A DNA stretch of 64,000 bases, from positions 2,096,287 through 2,160,286 of the forward strand of contig RPFO01000406.1 in NCBI GenBank assembly GCA_009746045.1, read 5' to 3'. This document shows, piece by piece, positions 41,911 to 51,249 of the stretch (its first letter is position 1; every line of letters begins with the position of its first letter). The notes below the pieces were generated by a model. The model searched no databases and was not told the DNA's origin. It saw only the letters and a program-made list of their open reading frames with translations. The position numbers and the translations under genes were made by a program. Source of the stretch: Mesostigma viride. Lineage: Eukaryota; Streptophyta; Mesostigmatophyceae; Mesostigmatales; Mesostigmataceae.

Positions 41911-42526
41911 AGTTAACGTAAAGGATTTACGTTAGATGGATAGAGATTGTTACGCTCTTTCCAACGGCACCTTGAACGCCTCATTTGGTTACGGGACGTA
42001 AAAGTTATGACGTTTCCTAGGCTGTGCCGACAGTACCCGGCGCGCCACTGTGGGCGCGTACGGACACAGGATGTACAAGTGTCACTTTGATAGTCCGCAG
42101 GACGTTGGCAGGACTTGTACAGGACTTGATGGTCAATTGATAGGTAGGCGTGCTGTAGCGCGCCAGGACCTATAAGACAATTGATGCTGAGTAGTGTACG
42201 GATAGGTCCACAGGACTAGCCGTATGGACAATTGATAGATCTGCGCGCCAAAGGCGTGCCAGAGTCTGTGTAATCAATTGATTGACAGTTCAGTTGTGAC
42301 AGTGCAGCTGAATACTTGGACGCGTCCCTAGCAAGCTATATGTGTGACTTGGTCGCACCGGGACGCTAGCTCTTGCGTGCACGCTCTCTTGGCACAGCGA
42401 CCCTGTCGTCTGTGCTACGTGCAGTCTTGGACGAGACGTGACTTACGTCTGTGTTTGCTCATTATAATAAAGGCAACTTTCCTGCAAGAGCCATGGATTC
42501 CCTCGGGAGTAAACTCTCACTCAACT
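41911..42526 (+). repeat. Element F 5' LTR (616 bp)
   Basis: Starts AGTTAACGTAAAGGATTT and ends CTCACTCAACT, with scattered differences from the E LTRs. AATAAAGG lies near 42467. The internal part starts CGTATTACAATC. Confidence 0.9.
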
Positions 42527-42553
42527 CGTATTACAATCTTCGTAACAAGAAAA

Positions 42554-43339
42554 ATGCCGGACTTGATGGAGTTCCGCATACCGAGGGATTCTGAAATTTT
42601 GGGCAGTCCAGCGGACATCGCCGAATCTCCGGCTGGTCCTTCGACGACTCCTGTTCGTGAAGATCGTCCGGTTCTTAATCCGGCGTGGCAGCGTGTTGTT
42701 GACCAGGCGGTAGCGTCCAGCTCGGAGCTACGCGCTCAGCAGCAGGCACTGCTGCAAGGCTTACGACTGCCACCCCCGCCTCCGCAACCTTCGATTGTTT
42801 CGGGGTCTCGCGATTATCTCGATTCCATTCGAGCTTTGCTTGCGGACTTCGAAGTCCATACCCGGGCGGGGTTGCAAGCGCCCAGCGCGGTTGCCGAGGT
42901 CTCTGAGGAGATCGACAACGCGGTTTCATCGCTTACAGGTTATCAGCGCAATCTCGCTAACTGGCTGTCGGTTCGCTCGGGCGTCATTCCGACGATCACA
43001 ACCAACCTGTTTCAAGACCTTGCGATTCTGCAGTTGCTGTCGCGAGGCTTCCGGACGCGAGAGCGGCAATGGCTGCTCAACCTTGTCGCGTTCTTGTCTG
43101 CATTGCGAGAGTGGGCGCCGGACGGGTGGGATTTTCTAACGATTCTTACCAACCCGCTCCGCATCGTCACCCGCCGCCGACGTCGCCGCATTGATCCGGT
43201 GACGGGCCGTCGGTTGGACCCCATCGTCATCGAAACTCCGGTGACGATTGAGGTTGGGCAAGGCCAGGAGGGGCCTGCGCCTGTCGTCAACGATCCAATT
43301 TACGACTACGACTACTGCGATTTTCGTGGTCTCGACTGA
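42554..43339 (+). CDS. ORF1 of element F, unknown conserved protein upstream of gag
   Basis: An intact 261-residue ORF, MPDLMEFRIPRDSEILG; the first ATG in the frame conserved with E was chosen. Features: proline-rich PPPPPQPS, a helical part (LDSIRALLADFEVHTRAGLQ), the conserved core LTGYQRNLANWLSVRSG and TNLFQDLAILQLLSRG, an REWAPDGWDFLTIL segment, an Arg-rich patch RRRRRRIDP, and an acidic Tyr-rich end YDYDYCDFRGLD. Conservation between E and F suggests selection. I do not recognise the family. It may be a structural or RNA-binding partner of gag, which is inference. Confidence 0.75.
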   Translation: MPDLMEFRIPRDSEILGSPADIAESPAGPSTTPVREDRPVLNPAWQRVVDQAVASSSELRAQQQALLQGLRLPPPPPQPSIVSGSRDYLDSIRALLADFEVHTRAGLQAPSAVAEVSEEIDNAVSSLTGYQRNLANWLSVRSGVIPTITTNLFQDLAILQLLSRGFRTRERQWLLNLVAFLSALREWAPDGWDFLTILTNPLRIVTRRRRRRIDPVTGRRLDPIVIETPVTIEVGQGQEGPAPVVNDPIYDYDYCDFRGLD

Positions 43340-43463
43340 ATTCGGCATGGTGGCGCGGTCGGCACCGGGGCAGGCGGCTTTTTGACAGATTGTACATATA
43401 TACCTGTCTTTTGTTTTACAGCTGCTTAGCTCAGGGCCATACACACAGCTGGTGTAGTTTACC

Positions 43464-44579
43464 ATGGCTGAGGGGCGCCGTAGCAAGGGCCTAGCCAGTG
43501 GCAATAATAATGGGGGTGCTGGTAGCGGGACCGCTCACGTAGATGACGTGGGGGTCACCGGAGAGATCACTAATATCCCTTTGCCTAATAATACTACACA
43601 TGCTGTTTCAGGTTATGACCTCACCACTCAAGGACTACTTATTGTTAATCGACTGCAACCTGTCACGTCAGACTCAAAGCCCAAGCAGGCTGAGGAGTTT
43701 GTGGAGGGGCTAGAGGGGTTTCCAAGCTTGTACGGTGGTACAAACTATTATCAAATCTGGATAGGTAGCCAGACTTTTGGCAAGTGTACAGATCAGATAA
43801 AGGACCTCACTAGAGAGTGCAAGAAGGCCAACAAGGCCTGGTCAAGCTACGTGGCAGAAATAAGGGAGCTGCTAGAGGATCAACGGAAGAAAGTGGGGAT
43901 CCATTGGCAGGATAAATACCAGGGGTGGGAGGTAAAAGGAGACCTGATCCAGAACTTCCTTAACTATTGTAAAATGGTTGAGGAGGGCAGGGCTCACGGC
44001 TTTAATGTTGCTGACAACATAGCCCTGACAAACTGGCTCAAGGTCTCTGGGCTGGACAAGGCCACACGTGGCTCTTTAAAGGTCATGTGTGCCCCACACT
44101 CTACCCTCAAGGCCTACAAGGTCATAATCAAACAAGCCCTCGAGGCAGAGGAGCTGTTTGAGGGTGGCGTGCCAGCTGTGAAGGCTACCCACGCAGGTGG
44201 GCGTGCCCAGGGGGGCTCCAAGCCGACGTCTGAGGCTGACAGAAGCCAAGGAGGACGTGGGGGCAACCACAACAAGCGGAAGGCCAACCATTCACCCGAC
44301 CCTGACGGGCAATCACATGCCAAGTCGGTGTTCAGGAGGGTGGGTGGCAAGCCCAGGCAGGGTAACGCGCCTGACAACGGGGGAGGAGGCCAGGGCAAGT
44401 CAAAGATCCAGTGCTACCTGTGCAAGGGGTGGGGGCACATCAAGAAGGAGTGTCCCAGCTTCAAGAAGACCCAGGGGCAGGGCAGCAACAAGAATAACAA
44501 CAATAAAAACAACAACAAGAAGTCCCAGGCAGGCCAGCCTTCAAAGAACAGTCAACAAGATGAAAACAAGGAGCAGTGA
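43464..44579 (+). CDS. gag: Gag of element F, ending at a UGA before in-frame pol
   Basis: An intact 371-residue ORF from MAEGRRSKGLASGNNN. The core at about 75-240 is helical (YYQIWIGSQTFGKC, YQGWEVKGDLIQNFLNYC, STLKAYKVIIKQALE). It is followed by a basic linker, the zinc knuckle CYLCKGWGHIKKEC and an Asn/Lys-rich tail. The stop is TGA (44577-44579) followed by CTG, and the same frame then stays open into integrase. That layout suggests readthrough of the stop to make Gag-Pol. The same TGA-CTG context is kept in E. Confidence 0.9.
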   Translation: MAEGRRSKGLASGNNNGGAGSGTAHVDDVGVTGEITNIPLPNNTTHAVSGYDLTTQGLLIVNRLQPVTSDSKPKQAEEFVEGLEGFPSLYGGTNYYQIWIGSQTFGKCTDQIKDLTRECKKANKAWSSYVAEIRELLEDQRKKVGIHWQDKYQGWEVKGDLIQNFLNYCKMVEEGRAHGFNVADNIALTNWLKVSGLDKATRGSLKVMCAPHSTLKAYKVIIKQALEAEELFEGGVPAVKATHAGGRAQGGSKPTSEADRSQGGRGGNHNKRKANHSPDPDGQSHAKSVFRRVGGKPRQGNAPDNGGGGQGKSKIQCYLCKGWGHIKKECPSFKKTQGQGSNKNNNNKNNNKKSQAGQPSKNSQQDENKEQ

Positions 44580-45763
44580 CTGTCTGAGGCAACCCCTACA
44601 CACCTTAATTCACCCAAAGGGGAGGCCAGGTGCTCCAATGCAGATTTTATATCTGGGCAAAGAGAGGGTGATCTCCAGGTTCAGGGTGGCCCCAGGTCAC
44701 CTGGAGAGGTACAGGTTCCTATGAAGACGTCCTTGACAGCTGGTGCAGCTGTAAGAATGTCTGACCCCATGCATCCTCGTGCTGGGCACGAGGGTGGACC
44801 TCTCATTTTGAGAGAAACCAATGTACAACCACAGAGGGGTGTGAAGGCCTCTGGTGGTATGCATGTGGTCCCTGCTGGCGGTCCAGGTGTTGGGCATGAG
44901 CAGGGTGACTCAGGCTCTGAGTCAGAACAGGATGGAAGTCAGCATGGTGATGCTGGACAACCTGACAGCACAGTCCTGACTGTGCCAGGGACTGCTTCCT
45001 CCGTGTACCAGGAGTTGGGTGCCCGAATCCACAACATGTTTGGGCATGCCACTTCTCTGTCAAACAACTTTGCCTTCCGTATGGGCAGGGCACCCCTTCT
45101 CAAGGCGTGTCAGCAAGCTGCCTCACGGTGTAAGTGCCAGTTGTCCTCCAACAAGCCCAGGAAATCACATGCCAAGGCTCTACCTCAGAGCACTGGTGAT
45201 CTGCAGTGTGATATCCAACACATCAGGGGCATGCAACTGTTGGTGTGCGTGGACAGGTACACAAAGTACAAGGTGCTAGAGCATTTACCTTCTATGAAGA
45301 ACAGGTACTTGCTGGCTGCCCTGCAGAATGTGAGAGCCAAGTTTCCTACCACAAGGATCCAGGTGGACATGCAGTTTCAGCATCTCAAGGGTGATCCCAC
45401 CCTTCCTGAGTTGCTGGTTACACCTAGGGAGGCTCATGGGCAGCAGGGTGCTATAGAGAGGGCAATCCAGGAGGTCAAGAAATTGATCATCTCTGAAGAC
45501 TGGGTACCCTTGTCTGCACCTGCACTTGTCAGGAGTGCATGGTTGAGGAACGTGGAGCAGCAGCTGAACAGCAGGGTCAATTTCTACTATGATGGAGTTG
45601 CTGTCAGCCCTATGGGTCTATATCATGGCCTGTGCCCACCACATGTGCTGGAGGGCTGGAAACATGCTGCACATGTCACCTTTGCCAAGCTGAGGGAGAA
45701 GGACCGGGGTTGGAAGATGCTGGAGCCACAAGTGGGTCAGAGGGTTTTAGCTTGGAAGGAACC
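44580..45763 (+). pseudogene. pol: Integrase of element F, truncated by element C
   Basis: In frame with gag after the UGA, starting LSEATPTHLNSPKGE. The integrase zinc region and the catalytic residues (GDLQCDIQHI, RIQVDMQFQHL, GQQGAIERAIQ) are present as in E, at nearly the same sequence. The frame is cut by the insertion of element C at 45763 inside VLAWKEP, and the few following codons belong to the C LTR. Confidence 0.88.
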
Positions 45764-46339
45764 TGTTACGCCGCGGATATCTACCTCCACCTCTACCTCT
45801 AATGGGCCTGATACTACCTAAACTGGTCAGGCCTCCTCTACTCAACCCTCTGGCGAAAGACGAACGTGACGGAGCTGATCTCAATGCATTAACGTATGTG
45901 ATACTATAATACGCCATACAACCATTTATCAAAACCCGTTTACTCCAGGAATAGAGGAAGGAAACACAACTACACTGCCGTGACCCAAGCCTAAATGTGT
46001 TAATTCATTTAACACACGCCGAGTGCACACACGAGGGGTAGAACGTGCATAAATGGTCACCAACGGTCCAACACGCTCGGGCCGACATGGCCCTCGCCTA
46101 CAGATGCACGCTGGTCCACTACATCTACAGATGCACGCTGGTCCACTACATTCTACCAAAGGATCAGGACCACTAGTAAAGTACGCGGCGCGGCGCCCCA
46201 AAGGCACCCAATGTACCACGGTACTGTTACGAGGACAATAGTGTCCCGGTAGGAGCCACACGTAAACCTACTAGGGATAACCGAGGCAAAAGACCTAATT
46301 TACGTCCGTAACTACAACGAATTGTTACGCGACGTAACA
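45764..46339 (-). repeat. Element C 3' LTR (576 bp, minus strand)
   Basis: On the minus strand it starts TGTTACGTCGCGTAACA and ends CCGCGGCGTAACA. It carries the doubled 27-base-like word around GTAGTGGACCAGCGTGCATC that also marks element D but not A. The flank GAACC (45759-45763) should recur after the 5' LTR of C outside the window. Confidence 0.92.
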
Positions 46340-46708
46340 CCTCCCCCCCCACAAAGGTAGGGAGCCCTCTCCCTACGCACAGGGAGGAAACAAAGGAGTA
46401 GGAAACCTAATGCACCCAGCACACACCAACACAATCGGCAGACCATCCAAGATACAAAGCACCAATAGTTCACACGGTCTCCACCACCACGCCGGGAGGT
46501 GTAGGGTTAGCCAGCACCAAGCCTGGTGGTAGGTTCCCCTAACTGCCTGGAACAAAGTCCTTGCCGGGGGGAACGGCACTGGGCAGGACACACAGAGTAA
46601 ACACATCAGCACCAAGGACCAAGAACGATCAGTCAACTGGCCAGAACGTGAGGGCGACTCTATATACCGGAGGGACAACACCCTCAGGTCGGGCCTAAGG
46701 CCCTCTAT
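46340..46708 (-). promoter_or_regulatory. Element C 3' untranslated region and polypurine tract
   Basis: On the minus strand the purine tract GGGGGGGGAGG sits directly before the LTR (forward CCTCCCCCCCC from 46340). The remainder is homologous to 23175-23540 of element A. Confidence 0.8.
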
Positions 46709-49038
46709 CTAATGACCATCCGTCTGGTAGGTACCACGGGAGGCCAGCAGGACATCCAGGTACGCCTGGTAGTGAGACACATCCTCAGCATTGTCGTGCC
46801 TATCTACAGTGAGGAAAACATCGGCCCACACGCCGTCAGGGAAAAGTCCCAGGAAGGCCCAGTAGTACCTATGCTGCGTAAGAACGACCTGGCCCCGGGC
46901 CCAGTCCAGGAAACCACAGGCAAAGAGGCGTAGGAAAGGCTCTACCGCGATCAGGCAGAGAGCCCGAAGGAGCAGGCAATGATACCGGATCCGAGGGCGC
47001 AGACCCGTCGGGAAAAACAGATCTACTAGGGGCTCCACATTGGACGGCCACAACCGGATATGCCGAATCTCGCGGGAGCGCCACCGGCGGGCACATTGTC
47101 GCGACCCGAACGTCTCGAGGTAGTCGCTAGCCCGGGGAGGAGGATGACCCCGAGAGTCCAAACCCTGGCCCGGGATGGGCGCTGGACGACGGGCATCCCA
47201 CTCTAGGATGGGCGGAAGGACGGTGCTGTACGTGGCACCCGGCACCGCAGGAAACTCTACCGTAAGAGCATCTGAGGCCATAATGCCCAGAGGCGGAGGG
47301 TAAGCCCACTGGAACCCGCCGTAGGTGTCCAAGTCATTGTGGCGCCTAGCCCAGCGATACAGGACGCGCCGAACCAGGATCTCACCCTGGAACACCGGAT
47401 CAGCTAAAATAACCATGTCGAAAGGAGGCCGATCGGTCTCAACTGGTAGGCCACGGTCCCGCGGCGCCCGACACACCTGGGAGAACCCGTAGGACATGGG
47501 CGAAATGGCAAGCTCGGCGGAGGCGCGCGGCAGGTCACACTGGCGGCAAGCGAGCGCAGACATACCATACCCAGGACAGGCGTGTCGCGCGACTCCGGAG
47601 TCGCATGCACCACAGAAGGGGCCCGATCCCGATCGCCCTCGGACAACTCCCGAAGGGAATCGGCAGCGCGGGTGGCGCGCGGGTCAGAGCCACTGGACCG
47701 AACAACCGCAGTCAAAGACCGCGGGGCCGAAGGGACAGGGGCCGAAGAAGGGGTAGGAACCGGCACAGGCGCAGACGGCGCCGGAACAACAGGGGGTCGC
47801 GTCGGACCCGATGCCGCAGGGGGTCGCGACGGACCCGCCTCCGCAACTGGCGCGCCGGTCTCTGGGGGCGGAGCACCACCAGGCCACATGTTGAAAATAG
47901 GGCCCGTGGGGACAGGCAATCCGGCATACGACTGGTTACCGTCCAAGCTCCAGTCAGGCACCGGGATCCTCTGCGGAGGACCGCCCTCCCAAAGCCTGGG
48001 AAGACCGCCCGGGTCGCTGAAGAAACCCCGCGAGGGCGGCGCTGACGTGGTGGGCGGCTCGGACGCGGCGGCGGCGGGCGCGGCCACGGGGACGGCGGAC
48101 TCGCGCCGAGGCGCAGGTACGTCAGTAGCAGGCGCAGCGGTAGCCGAAGGCGTAGGAGCTGCAGCACCAGAGGGAACCGCAGCCGCCGAGGGCTCGCGCG
48201 ACACGGTCGGACCCGTAGACGTCGAGGCGACCGAAGGGGAAGGGGGCACAGCTGCAACAGACACCCCACCTGGCGTGGCTGGAGCGTGCGCCTGGGCCGC
48301 CATGAAGGCCCCGAAGGCCGCCGTCAGGGACTGGATCTGCGCCTGCATCGCAGAAACTGTCGCCGCAAGAGGATCAGGCTCACGACCAGAGCCCGAAGCC
48401 GGGTAGGCTCCACCGATGCGCACAGGACCGACCTCGGTGAAGACGGGACAGGGGAAGGCGCCGACACTGAAGAGGAGGACGCCGCAGGGGAGGCCGAATA
48501 CTCAGGGGAATACTGCGCCTCTACCGGCGCGTCCGTAGGGGTAGGGTCGCCCAATCCTACGCCCGCGTTCTGGTCTGCTATCTCCATGAACTCTACGGCC
48601 CGTAAAAGGTCGCAGGGGTTCTCATCCGTTTCCGCATCACCCTCGGCCGGAAGCCAGGGGAACACGTCCCGTAGGCAGGAACGGCCCACAGGGGTAGAAA
48701 GGTAGGAAAACACCCTGGGGCACTGGAGAATCGCAGCTATCTGTCCCAGGGCTGGACAACTGGAGCCACATTCTAGCAAACACTGAGTGGCCGGCATCGT
48801 CGAACCCGTGCAAAACAAGCTGATGCGGTTCAGCAGGGGAAGGACCGTACCACGTGACCCCGAAGAGAGCCGCCCTGACTATGCCCGCATGCTGGGCCTG
48901 GAGGGCCGGATGCACTACGCCACCCGGGAAACTAGACCGTGACACCCAACGGCCCGGAAGGGCCTCGAAGTACAGCTCAGGGTCCGGTAGGGGCAGGGAC
49001 GGCAGCGGGCTCTCAGCCGGAGGGGTAGGCTCCGACAT
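46709..49038 (-). pseudogene. ORF3 of element C (frameshifted)
   Basis: Starts at the ATG at 49038 (MSEPTPPAESPLPSLPLPDP), preceded by the same acceptor-like CCCTCCGCAG as in A. Reading passes through at least four frames: N-terminal to about 48800, then CGSSCPALGQIAAIL, then a proline/alanine-rich part with SAMQAQIQSLTAAFGAF, then the conserved C terminus SALACRQCDLPRA to GTYQTDGH. Sequence of the ordered N- and C-terminal parts is close to A, while the middle diverges strongly. This pattern suggests that the ends are under constraint. Confidence 0.85.
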
Positions 49039-49114
49039 GACGGCTGCGGAGGGGAGGGGACAACCAACCACCCGTCGACAGCAGACATAACATAAGAGAG
49101 GAGAAGGCCTACAA

Positions 49115-50672
49115 CTAGAGCTTGTGCAGGGTTTTATATTCCTGCAGCAGGCGACTACACCCATCTAGCTCACTCTCCGTATACCAAACCTTATCTACTT
49201 CACTACGAGCATACATCCACTTCACTTTATACTGACGCTGGGTACCGCGGCCCTTTTTGATATCTCTATGGGCCACGATGCTTTCTACTTCGTCTTCTAC
49301 TTCCCCAGTGTCAGGGTTATGCTCTAAAGGGGCAGGCGCTAACTCCCTGCCAGCGAACGTACTAGGATGGTACAGTTTAAGCTGGCTCCTATGGAAGGTG
49401 TTTGAATGCGTTTGCCAGGAGGTAGGGATATCGACTTTATATAAGAAATTTCCTACCCTAGACAACACATGGAAGGGTCCTAAGAAGGCGGGCCTAAGTT
49501 TGACCTTCAGTTCTGCTTCAAACTTATGAGCAAAACGGCCAACACGGGGGCCTTCTACTAATACTAGATCTCCTATTTCTATCTCAGGTGCTCGTCTATC
49601 TAAGGAGGCACGCAACCTAGCAAGGTACTTAGCCTGAGCTTTTTGGTACCCTGAGATCGCGTGGTCATGAGCAGTTTTCATTCTATCTAGTAAGGACTGT
49701 ACACCTTCTACAGTATCTCGGGACACATCATCCTTGTCCCGTAGAGGACTAGCTAAGAGAGAGGTAGGGGTAAGGGGCTGTCTACCAGTATCTAGGAAGA
49801 AGGGCGTATATCCATGCGCAGCCTGGGGGCAATTGTTAAGGGAGAATTCTAATAAACATAAATAATCCTCCCAATCACTTCCCGAGCCATTCACATAGTG
49901 CCGAAGCGCTTCTTCCACTACCCTATTAAGACGCTCTACTAAATGAGAGGAAGAGGAGTGCATGGTAGGCAGTACCGTAGGTAACCTTGGTACCGATGGC
50001 AGCGAAAAACTGCTGCCAAAAATCTGAGGTAAATAACTTATCCTTATCACTAATAAACTGCCTACTCAAACCATGATATCTGTATACATTATTGAGGTAT
50101 AGGCGTGCGCAATCACGTGCGGTGAGTTCTAAAGGACACGGCACGAGATGGCACATACGAGTAAAACGATCTATGAACACAAGGATCTGGGCATTGCCCC
50201 TCTCATTCTTTCTAAAAGGTCCTACAAAAACCATCATGATAGAATCCCAAGGCATGATGGGGTCAGGCAAGGTCCTAGGTTCTGCTATCTGTCCTACATT
50301 ATTGGGTTTCATTTCCTGGCAAGATTGACAAGTTCTAACATACTCATCTACATCCTTATAAAGGGAAGGCCAGTAATAAGAGCGGGCTACTAGGTCCCGT
50401 ACCCGTTTACCACCCTGATGAGCAGCTAAGTCATGCAACTCAAAGAGCAAGGAGGAGCGACAGATAGGAGGGACATACAGGCGCCATTGAGGGGGAGAAT
50501 CTGCTATCTGCACATATAAAAACCCACCTACAAATTTACAAGGGTGCTTGCCTAATTGTTGGGGATGTGCAGCAATGGCAGCTAATGCTTCCGGCTCAGT
50601 GGCCGTAAATCTACTAATAAGGCGTTCAAGATCAGAGGTAGGCATCGGATTCATCATCAGGTAGTTCACCAT
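49115..50672 (-). pseudogene. Integrase with chromodomain of element C
   Basis: Zinc domain: LHDLAAHQGGKRVRDL with YVRTCQSCQEMK. Catalytic core: the first position reads DSIMMVFVGPF where this family normally has MDF, so the first catalytic Asp appears replaced by Val. FISDKDKLFTSDFWQQFF and HLVERLNRVVEEALRHYV supply the second Asp and the Glu. A one-base frame change near 49960 divides the core. The C-terminal domain (GDLVLVEGPRVGRFAHKF) and chromodomain match A. The replaced Asp and the frame change make this copy inactive. Confidence 0.85.
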
Positions 50673-51249
50673 AAGGGGTTACACCCATAGTAGTAGGAAC
50701 TAGAGTAGTATTGAGAACATCAAGGTCCTCGAAGAAGGAATAGTCTGCACGACGAGAGAGTGCATCTGGTACTATGTTATCTACACCCTTGACATACTGA
50801 AGTTTAAAAGGGGAAAACTGTGCTAAAAATTCCATCCAGCGCGCTTGCCGAGGGGTAAGGTTGGGTTGGGAGAGAAGATGGGTAAGGGGACGGTGATCGG
50901 TTTGAATAACTAACCTATAAGGATCTAGCTCACAGGGTTCATTCAGGCAGACATCAAATTGAGCACCTTTAAGAAAGTGCTGCCACGCGTGGCGACAATA
51001 CACCACCGCTAAGAGTTCCTGCTGGTGTACGGGATAGTTACGCTCCGCAGGGAGCATTGTCCTAGAGATATACTCAATTGGCTGTAAGCCCTGACCCTGA
51101 TCCTGGAGAAGGACTCCCCCTATAGCTACCTTACTAGCATCTGTAGCCACAACAAAGGGTTTAGTAGTATCCGGTAGGATGAGTACAGGAGGGGAAAGGA
51201 GTAGGGATTTTAGGCACTGAAAAGCCGACTGACATTCACTACTCCAAAC
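50632..51249 (-). pseudogene. pol: RNase H region of element C
   Basis: It reads from VWSSECQSAFQCLKSLLLSP through VATDASKVAIGG, QQELLAVVYCRHAW, QTDHRPLTHLL and DALSRRADY to GELPDDESDAYL, very close to A. It is separated from the RT portion by the tandem insertion at 51250-53213, at the word CAAAC|AAAGGGG. A frame change near 50650 leads into the integrase frame. Confidence 0.88.

Larger units (their letters stand above)
41911..45763 (+). mobile_element. Copia-like LTR element F, 5' part, interrupted by element C
   Basis: Same family as E: a 616-bp LTR (41911-42526), ORF1, gag and integrase. These frames are intact up to the point where element C is inserted, inside the word AAGGAACC. The protease, RT, RNase H and 3' LTR should lie beyond element C, outside the window. 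Confidence 0.9.

Noticed and set aside
40962-41935. Host genes in open frames between elements E and F
   Set aside because: Overlapping frames on both strands, no recognisable domain, no codon or splice evidence.
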